From: WHSW01 sp963842795
GTDB taxonomy: Bacteria; Actinomycetota; Thermoleophilia; Solirubrobacterales; 70-9
Direction of reading: 5' to 3'
Assembly: GCA_963842795.1 (NCBI GenBank)
Contig: CAWJHV010000038.1
Location: forward strand, 62,001 to 126,000
DNA length: 64,000 nt
The notes beneath the pieces are model-generated. The model ran no database searches. It worked only from the letters and a program-made list of their open reading frames with translations, and was not told the origin of the DNA. Positions 8,463 to 17,647 of the stretch are shown here, one piece after another. A program made the position numbers and the translations under genes. The number at the start of each line of letters is the position of its first letter. The stretch's first letter is position 1.

Positions 8463-8692
8463 GTGGCGTTATCGGGCCCGACGCCCCCGACCCGCCTCAT
8501 CCGCGTCATTTGCGATGATCGGTTGGATGAGCAGGCCACGACCCCACGCACGCGGAGGACGCGCGGCTGCCGTCGCCGGATCGGGGTCATCGGGCTTGCC
8601 CGTAGCCACGGCTACGGGCGGCGCCCTGCTTCCCCCGCCCGACTCGGCCCCGCGCGCCCCCGCGCACGCGCGGCCATGACCTGATCATCCAC
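8463..8692. other. Intergenic region upstream of the exopolyphosphatase gene
   Basis: I see no gene here. A perfect hairpin with 10-base arms (GCCCGTAGCC and its complement, 8598-8619) has a 2-base loop and no T-run, so it is not an obvious terminator. The stretch 8643-8672 matches 11112-11141 at about 27 of 30 bases (repeat R4). Its GC-rich inverted repeat lies just before the exopolyphosphatase start. Confidence 0.4.
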
Positions 8693-9598
8693 GTGCTCTG
8701 CGCCGCCGTCGATATCGGCTCGAATACGACGCGCGTCCTGGTGGCCGAGCCGCAGGGGGGGCAGCTGCGCAAGGTGATGGAGCAGCGCGCCTACACGCGC
8801 TTCGACAAGGACTCCAAGCGCAAGGGCAGGATCACCGACGAGAAGATCGCCGAGCTCGAGGAGGTGGTCACGACGCAGGTCCGCCTCGCCGAGGAGCTCG
8901 GGGCGGAGGCGATCAGGATCGTCGCAACGGCGGCCGTGCGGGAGGCCAAGAACGCCGAGCAGGCCGCGAAGCGGATCGGCGCCGCGGCCGGGCTCGAGGT
9001 CGAGATCCTCAGCGAGGAGCAGGAGGGCCGACTGGCGTTCATCGGTGCGACCAAGACCCTCGGGCATCCGGTCGAGGGCGAGATCGGCGTGGTCGACGTC
9101 GGCGGGGGCTCCTCGGAGATCATCCTCGGGACGGTCGCCGGCGGAATGCGGGTCGTGCGCTCGTTCAAGATCGGGTCCGGGGCGGTGGCCGAGGAGTTCC
9201 TCACCAACGATCCTCCGTCGGCGGGCGAGATCCGGGCGCTTCGCAGCTACATCGACGACTTCTTCGCCGACGTCGAGGTCGACCAGCCGGCGCAGGCCGT
9301 TGCGGTCGGCGGCAGCGCGACCTCGCTGCGGACGCTGGTCGGCGCGGTGCTCGAGTACGAGACCCTGGAGCGCGCCGTCCGGGTGCTGACCGGGGACCCG
9401 ATCGCCGAGGTCGCGAAGCGGTTCGAGCTCGACCCGCGCCGGGTCGGCATCCTGCCGGCGGGCGTGCTGATCCTCGAGAAGCTCTCCGAGGTGCTCGGCC
9501 GGCCGCTGCAGATCGGCAAGGGGGGCCTGCGCGAGGGAGTCATCCTCGACCTGCTGCACGGCGCCACCAACGGCGCTCCCGCCGCACTCGCTGCCTAG
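8693..9598 (+). CDS. ppx: Exopolyphosphatase / guanosine pentaphosphatase (Ppx/GppA family)
   Basis: This 301-residue cytoplasmic enzyme of the actin-like ATPase fold removes terminal phosphate from polyphosphate and, in some members, from pppGpp. The phosphate-1 loop CAAVDIGSNTTRVLVAE is at the N-terminus. The mid-region RIVATAAVREAKNAEQAAKR and the phosphate-2 loop VVDVGGGSSEIILG (near residue 140) follow. It is a short Ppx without the C-terminal HD-like extension. The GTG start is supported because the conserved AAVDIGSNTT begins almost at once. It is followed by CHAD genes and later by ppk, so the locus covers polyphosphate synthesis, binding and breakdown. Confidence 0.9.
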   Translation: MLCAAVDIGSNTTRVLVAEPQGGQLRKVMEQRAYTRFDKDSKRKGRITDEKIAELEEVVTTQVRLAEELGAEAIRIVATAAVREAKNAEQAAKRIGAAAGLEVEILSEEQEGRLAFIGATKTLGHPVEGEIGVVDVGGGSSEIILGTVAGGMRVVRSFKIGSGAVAEEFLTNDPPSAGEIRALRSYIDDFFADVEVDQPAQAVAVGGSATSLRTLVGAVLEYETLERAVRVLTGDPIAEVAKRFELDPRRVGILPAGVLILEKLSEVLGRPLQIGKGGLREGVILDLLHGATNGAPAALAA

Positions 9599-9631
9599 AT
9601 GATCGAGACGCAGCCGCGTTAGGCTGCCTCG

Positions 9632-10192
9632 ATGGCCAAGGCCCGTCCGATTCCAGGGGTCGGAGAGGACGATCCTTTCGCGGCGGTCGCCGCCGAGGTG
9701 GTCGCGCTGCGCACCGCCGAGCTCACGGAGCAGACGGCCGACGTGCTCGACATCCACGACATCGAGCGGGTCCACGACCTGCGGGTCGCCACCCGCCGCC
9801 TGCGGGCGGCGCTCGAGGTCTTCGAGTCCTGCTTTCCGCGTAAGCGTTACAAGGCGACCCTGCACGAGGTCAAGGCGCTTGCCGACGCGCTCGGCGAGCG
9901 GCGCGACCGCGACGTCACGATCGCAGCCCTCGACCGGTACGGCGAGGCGATCGCGCTCACGGACCGCCCCGGGGTCCGGAGCCTGGTCGACCGGCTGCGG
10001 ACGGAGCAGGCCGAGGCGAACGTCGCCCTGGCCCCGTTCGTGACCGAGGAGCGGATCGCGGGCCTCGCCGAGCGCCTCGCCGAGCTGGTCGCCGCGGCGC
10101 GGTCGCTCGCCGCCCCGCTCGAACCGGCGAGCGAGTCCGAGCCCGCGCCGCCCGGCGCCGCCCCGGAGGACAACGGAGGAGCCCCCCGGTGA
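9632..10192 (+). CDS. CHAD domain protein, N-terminal half of a split CHAD
   Basis: This 186-residue protein is rich in Arg, Glu and Ala. It carries the first conserved CHAD helix pair: HDIERVHDLRVATRRLRAAL near residues 42-61, then LGERRDRDVTIAAL near residues 88-101. CHAD domains are helical bundles whose basic residues bind polyphosphate. A normal CHAD contains two such halves; this protein holds one and ends in a Pro/Glu/Ala tail. The second half is encoded by the next gene, which overlaps it by 4 bases. Cytoplasmic association with polyphosphate granules is inferred from the family and the ppx/ppk context. Confidence 0.8.
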   Translation: MAKARPIPGVGEDDPFAAVAAEVVALRTAELTEQTADVLDIHDIERVHDLRVATRRLRAALEVFESCFPRKRYKATLHEVKALADALGERRDRDVTIAALDRYGEAIALTDRPGVRSLVDRLRTEQAEANVALAPFVTEERIAGLAERLAELVAAARSLAAPLEPASESEPAPPGAAPEDNGGAPR

Positions 10193-10902
10193 AGGCGAAG
10201 CGCGTCCGCAAGCTCGATCCCGAGGCGCCGCTGATCTTCAACGCGGCGCGCATCGTGCGCACCCGGCTCGACGAGCTGCGCTCCTTCGCCCCCGGCGCCC
10301 TGCAGGCCGACAACGAGACCGAGCAGCACGACCTGCGGATCGCGGCCAAGCGGTTGCGCTACGTGCTCGAGGCGACCGGCTTCTGCTTCGGCGCCCCCGC
10401 CGACACCGCTCGGCGCCGGGCCCGCGACCTCCAGGAGGTGCTCGGCGAGCTGCACGACTGCCACGTGATGCTGCCGCGGATCGCGGCGCACGTCGAGTCG
10501 CTGCGAGCACAGGACGCCGAGGCGGTGCGGGAGAGCGCCGGGGACGCTGATGACCTCGAGCCCGCGCTCGTCGCCCGCGCCCCCCACCGGACCGCATACC
10601 GTGGGCTGGAGCTGCTCTCGGTCGGGATCGAGGCCCGCCGCACGCTGCTCTTCGGCCGCTTCGTCGAGCTCTGTGGCGAGATCGACCGTGCCGCGACCTG
10701 GGAGCGGCTCCAGCGGGCGATCGATCGCAGCCTCGCCCGCGCCCGCGAGCGCCGCGAGGTCGCCGAGCGCGCCAAGCGGGCGGCGCTGGCCCTGGAGCGC
10801 GCCGAGCGCGCGCAGCAGGATGCCGCCGAGCGGGCCCGGCGCGCGGCGGCGGAGCTCGCCGAGGCGCGCGAGGCCCAGGACGCCCGCGGCCGCCCGGCGT
10901 AG
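10189..10902 (+). CDS. CHAD domain protein, C-terminal half of a split CHAD with coiled-coil tail
   Basis: The 237-residue protein starts at GTG 10189 inside the previous stop (GTGA). The second CHAD motif is clear: EQHDLRIAAKRLRYVLEATG near residues 44-63, with DLQEVLGELHDCHVMLPRI at about residues 80-98. From about residue 165 the sequence is almost only Ala, Arg, Glu and Gln, which predicts a long coiled coil. I infer that this subunit pairs with the preceding half to rebuild a complete polyphosphate-binding CHAD domain. The tail may mediate oligomer formation or granule attachment. Confidence 0.8.
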   Translation: MKAKRVRKLDPEAPLIFNAARIVRTRLDELRSFAPGALQADNETEQHDLRIAAKRLRYVLEATGFCFGAPADTARRRARDLQEVLGELHDCHVMLPRIAAHVESLRAQDAEAVRESAGDADDLEPALVARAPHRTAYRGLELLSVGIEARRTLLFGRFVELCGEIDRAATWERLQRAIDRSLARARERREVAERAKRAALALERAERAQQDAAERARRAAAELAEAREAQDARGRPA

Positions 10903-10917
10903 GTGAGTGATCCCACG

Positions 10918-11071
10918 AGTGAGGGGGTGGGCTCGGGGCGCTCGCGGTCCCCGGGGCGTGGTTGGTGCCTTGAGCACACATACTGTGCTCAAGTCGACAA
11001 TCGGCGGGTTCTGCGTCGAATGATGAGTCGACCACCCGCACGGTGCACAAGTCATCACTCGGCGTTCGCTC
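10918..11071 (+). repeat. Dispersed intergenic repeat R1, copy 1
   Basis: This roughly 154-base stretch matches the reverse complement of 41758-41918 over nearly its full length. It includes a perfect hairpin, CTTGAGCACA-CATAC-TGTGCTCAAG (10969-10993). A second, weaker hairpin, GACCACC...GGTGCAC, lies near 11020-11043. There is no plausible protein. It fills most of the 309-base gap between the CHAD gene and the M1 peptidase gene. Confidence 0.75.
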
Positions 11072-11111
11072 GAAGCCCCGCCACGGGCTTCGCCCGATCG
11101 CCGCGCCCCAG

Positions 11112-11141
11112 CTCGGTCCCGTGCGCCCCCGCGCACGCGAG
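11112..11141 (+). repeat. Short GC-rich repeat R4, second copy
   Basis: About 27 of 30 bases match 8643-8672. The core GTGCGC-CCCC-GCGCAC is a perfect hairpin. In both places it lies less than 100 bases before a gene start, here the M1 peptidase at 11212. Confidence 0.45.
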
Positions 11142-11211
11142 CCCGTGGGATCAATCATCTAGACGAATCTCCGATCTAGGCGCCGCGGGTCGGTCACGCT
11201 AAAGTCGGTGG

Positions 11212-12624
11212 GTGGCAGGTGTGGGTAGCGGACGGCGTCTGCGTTGGCGCGCGGCCTCGGCGGTGGCACTCGGTGCCGCGCTCGTAGCCGCCGCTCCGGC
11301 AAGCGCCGCGTTCACGCCGGGAAGCTCAGGGCTCGGCGATCCCTTCTTCCCCCGCGCCGGCAACGGCGGATACCAGGTCGTCCACTACGACCTCGACCTC
11401 GACTACCGCCCGGCCACGGGGCGGCTCGCCGCTTCGGCCACGATCCGGGCGCGCGCGAAACAGGACCTGAGCAGGTTCGATCTCGACTACCGCGGCCCCA
11501 CGATCGTCGGGCTCACGGTCGACGGCCAGCCGGCCGATTTCACCCGTCAGGGACAGGAGCTGGTGATCACGCCGGCGGCGGGGATCGCAACCGGCTCGCG
11601 GTTCGTGGTCGAGGTCTCCTACAGCGGCCGCCCGCGCGCGATCACCGATCCGGACGGCTCCCTGGAAGGTTGGGTCCGGACCGACGACGGCGCCTTCGTC
11701 GTCGGCGAGCCGCAGGGCTCGCCGGCCTGGTTCCCGTGTAACGACCACCCGACCGACAAGGCGACCTACGAGATCGCGATCACGGTCCCGAACGGGACCG
11801 AGGCGATCGCCAACGGCATCCTCGACCGGCCGCCGCCGTCGCGCAAGCGGGCGGGCCCCGACACCTGGCGCTACACCGTGAATCAGCCGATGGCGAGCTA
11901 CCTGGCAACCGCGACCGTGGGCCAGTTCAGCATCGACCGCACACCGGTGGCCGGGCTCGACTCGCTGGTCGCGATCGACCCCCAGCTGCAGAGCTCCGCG
12001 CGCCGTATGCGCCGCTCGGTCGACCGCGCGGGCGAGATCGTCGGGCTCTTCGAGTCGCTCTTCGGGCCCTATCCGTTCGACTCGATCGGCGCGATCGTCG
12101 ACGACGCTCCGCAGGTCGGCTACGCGCTCGAGACCCAGACACGGCCGATCTACGACCGGGTGCCGGGCGACACCACCGTCGCCCACGAGCTCGCCCACCA
12201 GTGGTTCGGCGATTCGGTCAGCCTCAGGAGATGGCCGGACATGTGGCTCAACGAGGGCTTCGCGACCTGGGCCGAGTGGCGGTGGGACCAGGAGGACGGA
12301 GGCCCGACGACGGCGCAGGTCTTCGCCGACCTACAGGCCCAGCCGCCGAGCCGACTCGACCTCTGGGACCCGCCGGCGGGGGCCATTCCGGATCCGAGCG
12401 AGCTGTTCTCGACCTCGGTCTACGTCCGCGGCGCGATGGCGCTCGAAGCGTTGCGACAGCGGGTCGGCAACGCCGCCTTCCTCGGGATCCTGCGTTCCTG
12501 GGCCGCGGACCGCCAGTACGCAAACGGGACCACCGCCGACTTCATCGCGCTCGCCGAGGCGGGCTCGGGCCAGCAGCTCGACGACCTCTTCCAGCGCTAC
12601 CTCTTAAAGCCCGGCAAGCCCTGA
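11212..12624 (+). CDS. Secreted M1-family zinc metallopeptidase (aminopeptidase N-like)
   Basis: The 470-residue protein has an Arg-rich start and a hydrophobic stretch ending APASAAF (about residues 1-34), which predicts a secreted enzyme. A beta-rich N-terminal M1 domain follows. The catalytic site is VAHELAHQWFGDSVSL near residue 325, with the third zinc ligand in WLNEGFATW 18 residues later. The family GxMEN substrate loop is changed to VGYALETQ. It is shorter than cytoplasmic PepN and resembles the compact secreted actinobacterial type. It removes N-terminal amino acids from peptides. It sits inside the polyphosphate gene group without a clear functional link. Confidence 0.88.
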   Translation: MAGVGSGRRLRWRAASAVALGAALVAAAPASAAFTPGSSGLGDPFFPRAGNGGYQVVHYDLDLDYRPATGRLAASATIRARAKQDLSRFDLDYRGPTIVGLTVDGQPADFTRQGQELVITPAAGIATGSRFVVEVSYSGRPRAITDPDGSLEGWVRTDDGAFVVGEPQGSPAWFPCNDHPTDKATYEIAITVPNGTEAIANGILDRPPPSRKRAGPDTWRYTVNQPMASYLATATVGQFSIDRTPVAGLDSLVAIDPQLQSSARRMRRSVDRAGEIVGLFESLFGPYPFDSIGAIVDDAPQVGYALETQTRPIYDRVPGDTTVAHELAHQWFGDSVSLRRWPDMWLNEGFATWAEWRWDQEDGGPTTAQVFADLQAQPPSRLDLWDPPAGAIPDPSELFSTSVYVRGAMALEALRQRVGNAAFLGILRSWAADRQYANGTTADFIALAEAGSGQQLDDLFQRYLLKPGKP

Positions 12625-12697
12625 GCCGCAAGCCCGGGCCCGATCCGGCTGACGAGATGGCGTTACCGCGGCTCGCCGGTAGCCTGTAGCGACCCCG

Positions 12698-14872
12698 ATG
12701 GAGCCGTTGACAGAGACCGCGCAACCTGCCGAGCTCGAGGAGCTCGAAGCGGGAGTGGTCGAGTCCGAGGGGCCGGATCTCGAGGATCCAGAGCTCTACT
12801 TCAACCGCGAGCTCTCCTGGCTCGACTTCAACGACCGGGTTCTGCAGCTCGCCGAGGACGCCTCGGTGCCGCTGCTCGAACGGGCCAAGTTCGCAGCGAT
12901 CTGGGAGTCGAACATGGACGAGGAGTTCATGGTCCGGGTCGCCAACCTGCAGGACATGGTCGAGTCGGGGACCCACGCCAAGGGCGCCGACGGGATGTCG
13001 GCCACCGAGGTGCTCGCGGCGGTCCGCACGCGGGTCGTCGATCAGCGCGAGCGGGCCGGCCGCACGGTCGAGCACGAGCTTCGCCCGGCGCTCGCCGAGC
13101 ACGGGATCCGCATCCTCACCCCGGAGCAGGCCTCGCCCGAGGAGCGGAAGGAGCTCGAGCACCTGTTCGAGCGCCAGGTCTTCCCGGTCCTCACACCGCT
13201 GGTGATCGGGCGGGGCCGGCCCTTCCCGTACATCTCCAACCTCTCGCTCTCGCTCGCCGTCGTCCTCCGCGACCCGGAGAAGGACAACGAGATCCTCGCC
13301 CGGGTCAAGGTGCCGAAGGAGCTCCTGCGCCGGTTCCTCGCGGTCGGCGACAACGGCGACACCCTGGTCACGCTCGACTCGCTGATCGCGGCGAATCTCG
13401 GCTCGCTGTTCCCGGGGATGGAGGTGCTCGACCAGGCGCTCTTCCGGGTCACGCGCGACACCGACTACGACGTCTCCGACGAGACCGACGACCTGCTGCA
13501 GGCGGTCGAGGAGGAGCTTCGCCGCCGCCGTTTCGGCGAGGTGGTGCGGCTGGAGATCGACGATCGGATGAGCGAGCGCCTCCGCGACCAGCTGATCGCC
13601 GCGCTCGGAGTCTCGGCCGACGAGGTCTACGAGGTCGAGGGCCTGCTCGACCTCGCCGACCTCTGGGACGTGGTGGACCTCTCGGGGCACGACGACCTTC
13701 GCGACCCGCCGTTCACCCCGGTGACCCCGCCGCGGCTGCTGCTCGGCCCCGAGGGCAAGGAGAGCGACCTGTTCGCCGCGATCCGCGGCGGCGACATCCT
13801 CGTCCACCATCCGTACGACTCGTTCGCGACCACGGTCGAGCGCTTCGTCAAGCAGGCGGTCTCCGACCCCCAGGTGCTCGCGATCAAGCAGACGGTGTAC
13901 CGGACGAGCGCCGACTCCCCCCTGGTGCCGAACCTGATCGAGGCGGCCGAGCGGGGCAAGCAGGCGGTCTGCCTGGTGGAGCTCAAGGCACGCTTCGACG
14001 AGAGCGCCAACATCCGCTGGGCGAAGAAGCTCGAGCAGGCGGGCGTCCACGTCGTCTACGGGATCCCGGCGCTGAAGACCCACGTCAAGTGCGTGCTCGT
14101 CGTGCGCCGCGAGGGCGACGGCGTCCGGCACTACGTCCACATCGGGACCGGCAACTACAACCCGAAGACGGCCCGCATCTACACCGACCTCGGGCTCTTC
14201 ACCTGCAACCAGGAGATCGGGGCGGACATCGCGGAGATGTTCAACTCGCTCACCGGCTACGCGCGCCCGCGCAGCTACCGCGAGGTCCTGGTCGCGCCGT
14301 TCAACCTGCAGAAGGGGGTCCTGGAGGAGATCGACCGGACGATCGAGTCCCACTCCGACGAGACCCCGGGACGGATCAGGCTGAAGATGAACTCGCTCCT
14401 CGACGCACCCTCGATCCGGGCGCTGTATCGGGCCTCCCAGGCCGGCGTCGAGGTGCAGATCAACGTCCGCGGGATCTGTGCGCTGCGTCCCGGGGTCGAG
14501 GGCGTCTCGGACCGGATCATGGTGCGGTCGGTGGTCGGGCGCTTCCTCGAGCACTCGCGGATCTACTCGTTCGAGCGCCACGGCGAGCCCCCGAGCGTCT
14601 ACATCGGCTCGGCCGACCTGATGCCGCGCAACCTCTACAACCGGGTCGAGCTCGTCGCCCCGGTCCACAACGACCGGGCCCGGACCGAGCTCGTCGACGT
14701 CCTCGATCGTTCGCTCGCCGACAACACCAACTCATGGGAGCTCCACGCCGACGGAGAGTGGATCCGGCGAGAGCCCGGCGACGAGCCCCGCAACGTCCAG
14801 CACGAGCTGATCGAGCTCCACACCGAGCGCTCCGCCTCGGGCGCCGCGGTGGAGACGCCGCCGGCCGCCTGA
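12698..14872 (+). CDS. ppk: Polyphosphate kinase 1
   Basis: This 724-residue enzyme polymerises the gamma-phosphate of ATP into polyphosphate. The N-terminal domain carries LSWLDFNDRVLQLAED and AIWESNMDEEFMVR. The catalytic core contains the autophosphorylated His in KTHVKCVLVVRR (about residue 460), HIGTGNYNPKTARIYTDLGL and the C-terminal IGSADLMPRNLYNRVE. Length and motif order are normal. The upstream acidic leader (about residues 1-28) is longer than usual. It closes the phosphate/polyphosphate region that starts at uppP. Confidence 0.95.
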   Translation: MEPLTETAQPAELEELEAGVVESEGPDLEDPELYFNRELSWLDFNDRVLQLAEDASVPLLERAKFAAIWESNMDEEFMVRVANLQDMVESGTHAKGADGMSATEVLAAVRTRVVDQRERAGRTVEHELRPALAEHGIRILTPEQASPEERKELEHLFERQVFPVLTPLVIGRGRPFPYISNLSLSLAVVLRDPEKDNEILARVKVPKELLRRFLAVGDNGDTLVTLDSLIAANLGSLFPGMEVLDQALFRVTRDTDYDVSDETDDLLQAVEEELRRRRFGEVVRLEIDDRMSERLRDQLIAALGVSADEVYEVEGLLDLADLWDVVDLSGHDDLRDPPFTPVTPPRLLLGPEGKESDLFAAIRGGDILVHHPYDSFATTVERFVKQAVSDPQVLAIKQTVYRTSADSPLVPNLIEAAERGKQAVCLVELKARFDESANIRWAKKLEQAGVHVVYGIPALKTHVKCVLVVRREGDGVRHYVHIGTGNYNPKTARIYTDLGLFTCNQEIGADIAEMFNSLTGYARPRSYREVLVAPFNLQKGVLEEIDRTIESHSDETPGRIRLKMNSLLDAPSIRALYRASQAGVEVQINVRGICALRPGVEGVSDRIMVRSVVGRFLEHSRIYSFERHGEPPSVYIGSADLMPRNLYNRVELVAPVHNDRARTELVDVLDRSLADNTNSWELHADGEWIRREPGDEPRNVQHELIELHTERSASGAAVETPPAA

Positions 14873-14901
14873 GCCGCCGGTCGCACGGCGGCGGGAGCTA
14901 G

Positions 14902-16299
14902 ATGGCTGAACGCCACGATGCGCACGGCTACTGGCTCGCGGAGGCGGGCCCGGCCGAGCCCGCGCCGGCGTTGCGCTCGGACACCGAGGCCGACGTGCTC
15001 GTCGCCGGGGGCGGCTACACGGGGATGTGGACGGCCTGGCATCTGAAGCGGCTGCGCCCGGAGGCGCGGGTGGTGCTCTGCGAGGCCGGGACCTGCGGCG
15101 AGGGGCCGAGCGGCCGCAACGGGGGCTTCGTCAACGGGCTCTGGTTCAGCCTGCCGACGCTGCGCGAGCGGTTCGGCGACGGGCCGGCGATCGAGGTGGC
15201 GCGGGCGGCGCAGCGATCGGTGGCCGAGATCGGCGCGTTCTGCAGCGAGCATGGGGTCGACGCCTGGTTCCGGCAGGCCGGCTACCTCCAGGTCTCGACC
15301 GCGCCGGCCTGGGACGGCGCCTGGGAGCGGGTGGCCCGAGCTTGCGCGGAGCTCGGCGAGCCCGACGCCTGTGTGCCGGCGAGCGCTGCGGAGGTCCGCG
15401 AACGCTGCGCCTCGCCGATCTTCCGCGGTGGCGCGTTCTATCCGGGCGCGGCGACGGTCCAACCGGCCCGGCTCGCGCGCGGCCTGGCGGCCCGGCTGCG
15501 CGAGGCCGGGGTCGAGGTCTACGAGCACACCCCGGTCGGCTCGATCGGCAGGCAGGGCAGCGAGATCGTCGCCGAGGCGGGTGCGGGCCGTGTGCGGGCC
15601 CGGGCCGCGGTGATCGCGACCGGCGCGGCGGTGGGATCCCGATCGCGCATGCGACTCCGGCTCACGGTCACCTCCAGCCACATCGCGCTCACCGAGCCGG
15701 TCGGCGACCTGCTCTCCGAGATCGGCTGGACCGGCGGCGAGTGCATCACCGACTCGCGGGCGATGATCCACTACTTCCGGACCACCCCCGACGGCCGGAT
15801 CGCCTTCGGCTGGGGCGGGGGCAGGGTGGTGCTCGGCGCCCGCACGCGCGGGCGCGCCGAACGGGACCCGGACGTGGTCGCCGAGCTCGAGCGCCACATG
15901 CTGCGCTTCTTCCCCGGACTCGCCGGCCGCCGCGTCGAGCAGGCCTGGGGCGGCCCGATCGACGTCTCCCCGAGCCACCTCCCGCTGATCGCCCGGCTCC
16001 AGCCCGGGATCCACTGCGCCTTCGGCTACACCGGCCATGGCGTCGGCCCGTCGCACATGCTCGGCCGCTCGCTCGCCTCGCTGGCCCTCGGCCTCGACGA
16101 CGAGCCCAGCCGCCTGGCGCTCGTCAACCCGCCCGCGGTCCGGGTGCCCCCGGAGCCCTTCCGCTACCTCGGCGGCTCGCTAATCCGCCGCGCGATCCTG
16201 CGCCGGGAGGCGGCTCTGGAGCGAGGTGAGGAGCCGGGTCCGGTCACTGCCGCGGTCGCCGGGATCCCCGCGAGGATCGGGATCCACATCGGGAGGTAG
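14902..16299 (+). CDS. FAD-dependent oxidoreductase of the DAO family (gamma-glutamylputrescine oxidase-like)
   Basis: The 465-residue flavoprotein has its FAD-binding motif VLVAGGGYTGMWTAWHL near residues 32-48 and the DAO-type segment GEGPSGRNGGFVNG. A C-terminal FAD contact region contains HCAFGYTGHGVGPSHMLGR. The family oxidises amines or amino acids with oxygen. PuuB, which oxidises gamma-glutamylputrescine, is one of the closer types by layout. The nearby polyamine uptake and aldehyde dehydrogenase genes support an amine substrate, but this remains inference. It follows ppk by 29 bases and may be cotranscribed with it. Confidence 0.8.
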   Translation: MAERHDAHGYWLAEAGPAEPAPALRSDTEADVLVAGGGYTGMWTAWHLKRLRPEARVVLCEAGTCGEGPSGRNGGFVNGLWFSLPTLRERFGDGPAIEVARAAQRSVAEIGAFCSEHGVDAWFRQAGYLQVSTAPAWDGAWERVARACAELGEPDACVPASAAEVRERCASPIFRGGAFYPGAATVQPARLARGLAARLREAGVEVYEHTPVGSIGRQGSEIVAEAGAGRVRARAAVIATGAAVGSRSRMRLRLTVTSSHIALTEPVGDLLSEIGWTGGECITDSRAMIHYFRTTPDGRIAFGWGGGRVVLGARTRGRAERDPDVVAELERHMLRFFPGLAGRRVEQAWGGPIDVSPSHLPLIARLQPGIHCAFGYTGHGVGPSHMLGRSLASLALGLDDEPSRLALVNPPAVRVPPEPFRYLGGSLIRRAILRREAALERGEEPGPVTAAVAGIPARIGIHIGR

Positions 16300-16547
16300 G
16301 CGGGGGCGTTGCGCACGGTGCCTCGGGCGCGCTGCGAGGGTGCGGGGCCGGTTAGGCGGTAAGGGGGCGGGAGGAGTGCGCCTTGCGTGACGTTCGCGAC
16401 GCTTCAGTGCCTATTGGTCGCACGCCGTTGGGCGAGTGACATCTAAACCACCTAGGCGGTGGTCAAGATGACTCTCGGCGGAAAGGGGCGGCGCGGCGCC
16501 CGGGTCGCCCACGGGCCCCCATCGGGACCGCCGGGCGGCGACCTACG
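16300..16547. other. Intergenic region with a small hairpin
   Basis: I see no gene here. A hairpin ACCACC-TAGGC-GGTGGT at 16447-16463 resembles the perfect TTGACCACC hairpin at 33596-33618 and the second hairpin of repeat R1. The rest is GC-rich sequence without clear signals. The promoter of the DNA polymerase IV gene should lie here. Confidence 0.35.
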
Positions 16548-17626
16548 ATGGCTCGATCAGCTCGAAGCGGACGATCGCCCATCTCGACATGGACGCGTTC
16601 TATGTCGCGGTCGAGCTCCTGCGCCGGCCGGAGCTGCGCGGCAAGCCGGTGATCGTCGCGGGCCGGGGGCCGCGCGCGGTCGTCACCACGGCGAGCTACG
16701 AGGCGCGCCCGTTCGGTGTCGGCTCGGCGATCCCGGTCGCCTTCGCCAAGCGCCGGTGTCGCGATCTCGTCCACCTGCCGGTCGATATGGCTCATTACCG
16801 CGAGCGCTCGCGCGAGGTGATGGCGCTGGTCGGCGAGCTCGGGGTCCCGACCCAGCCCGTCTCGCTCGACGAGACCTACATCGACCTCTCGTCGCTGCCC
16901 GACCCGATCGCGCGGATGAGCGGCCTGGTGCGCAGCATCCGCGAGCAGCTTCGGCTCGACGCCTCGGTCGGGATCGGGCCCAACCGACTGGTCGCCAAGG
17001 TCGCCTCCGACGCCGAGAAGCCGCGCGGCTTCGTCGTCCTCACCCGCGAGCAGGCGGCGCGCCGGTTCGCGCCTGCGCCGCCTCGGCTGATCCCCGGCGT
17101 CGGGCCGAAGACGGCCGAGCGGCTCGAGGCGCTCGGTGTGCGTACGATCGGCGACCTGCAGGCCTATCCGGCCGAGGAACTGGTGCGGCGCTTCGGCCAG
17201 AGCCACGGCCACGGCCTGCACCAGCGCGCGCATTTCCGCGACGACTCGCCGGTCGCCCGCGGCGAGGTCAAGTCGCGCTCGGTCGAGACCACCTTCGACT
17301 ACGACATCGCCTCTATGGACGAGCTCGAGCGGGTGCTCGACGAGCAGTCGCGCCGCCTCGGCACCGAGCTGCGCGAGCGAGCCATGCGCGGGCGGACGAT
17401 CGGGATCAAGGTGCGGCTCGACGACTGGACCACCGTCACCCGGGTGCACACGATCGAGGCGCCGACCAACGACTCGGACCTGATCGCCGCGACCGCGCGC
17501 ACGCTGTTGCGCGCCTACGCCCCGCCGAGGCCGGTGCGCCTTCTCGGGGTCAAGGTCGCGGCCTTCGCCTCCGCCGACGATCCGGCGCGCTCGGGGCCCG
17601 AGCCGCTGAGCCTGATCCCCGGCTAG
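16548..17626 (+). CDS. dinB: DNA polymerase IV (Y-family, DinB), apparent one-base deletion after the start codon
   Basis: Translesion polymerase. Visible motifs are IAHLD-MDAFYVAVEL (first catalytic Asp), SLDETYIDLSSL (catalytic Asp-Glu), IGPNRLVAKVASDAEKP and a helix-hairpin-helix IPGVGPKTAERLEALG. From ATG 16589 the frame gives 345 residues but omits the catalytic Asp, whose GAC codon lies just before that ATG. The frame stays open upstream to 16472 without ATG, GTG or TTG. ATG 16548 is one base out of frame. One extra G there would give MGSISSKRTIAHLDMDAF, a normal N-terminus. I therefore place the start at 16548 with a probable base deletion or sequence error. Confidence 0.82.
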
Positions 17627-17647
17627 GTCACGCGGCAGCGGGCTGGA

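Noticed and set aside
8598..8619. Terminator between the TIM-barrel gene and ppx
   Set aside because: The hairpin is perfect, but it has a 2-base loop, no T-run, and lies upstream of both divergent genes, where no transcript should end.
10969..10993. Hairpin as an attenuator of the M1 peptidase gene
   Set aside because: It lies over 200 bases before the gene and belongs to a dispersed repeat also found far from any peptidase gene.
12542..14668. Long reverse-strand open frame opposite polyphosphate kinase
   Set aside because: It has low-complexity Arg/Asp/Val-rich translation without motifs and mirrors the clear ppk gene; such antisense frames are expected at this GC content.
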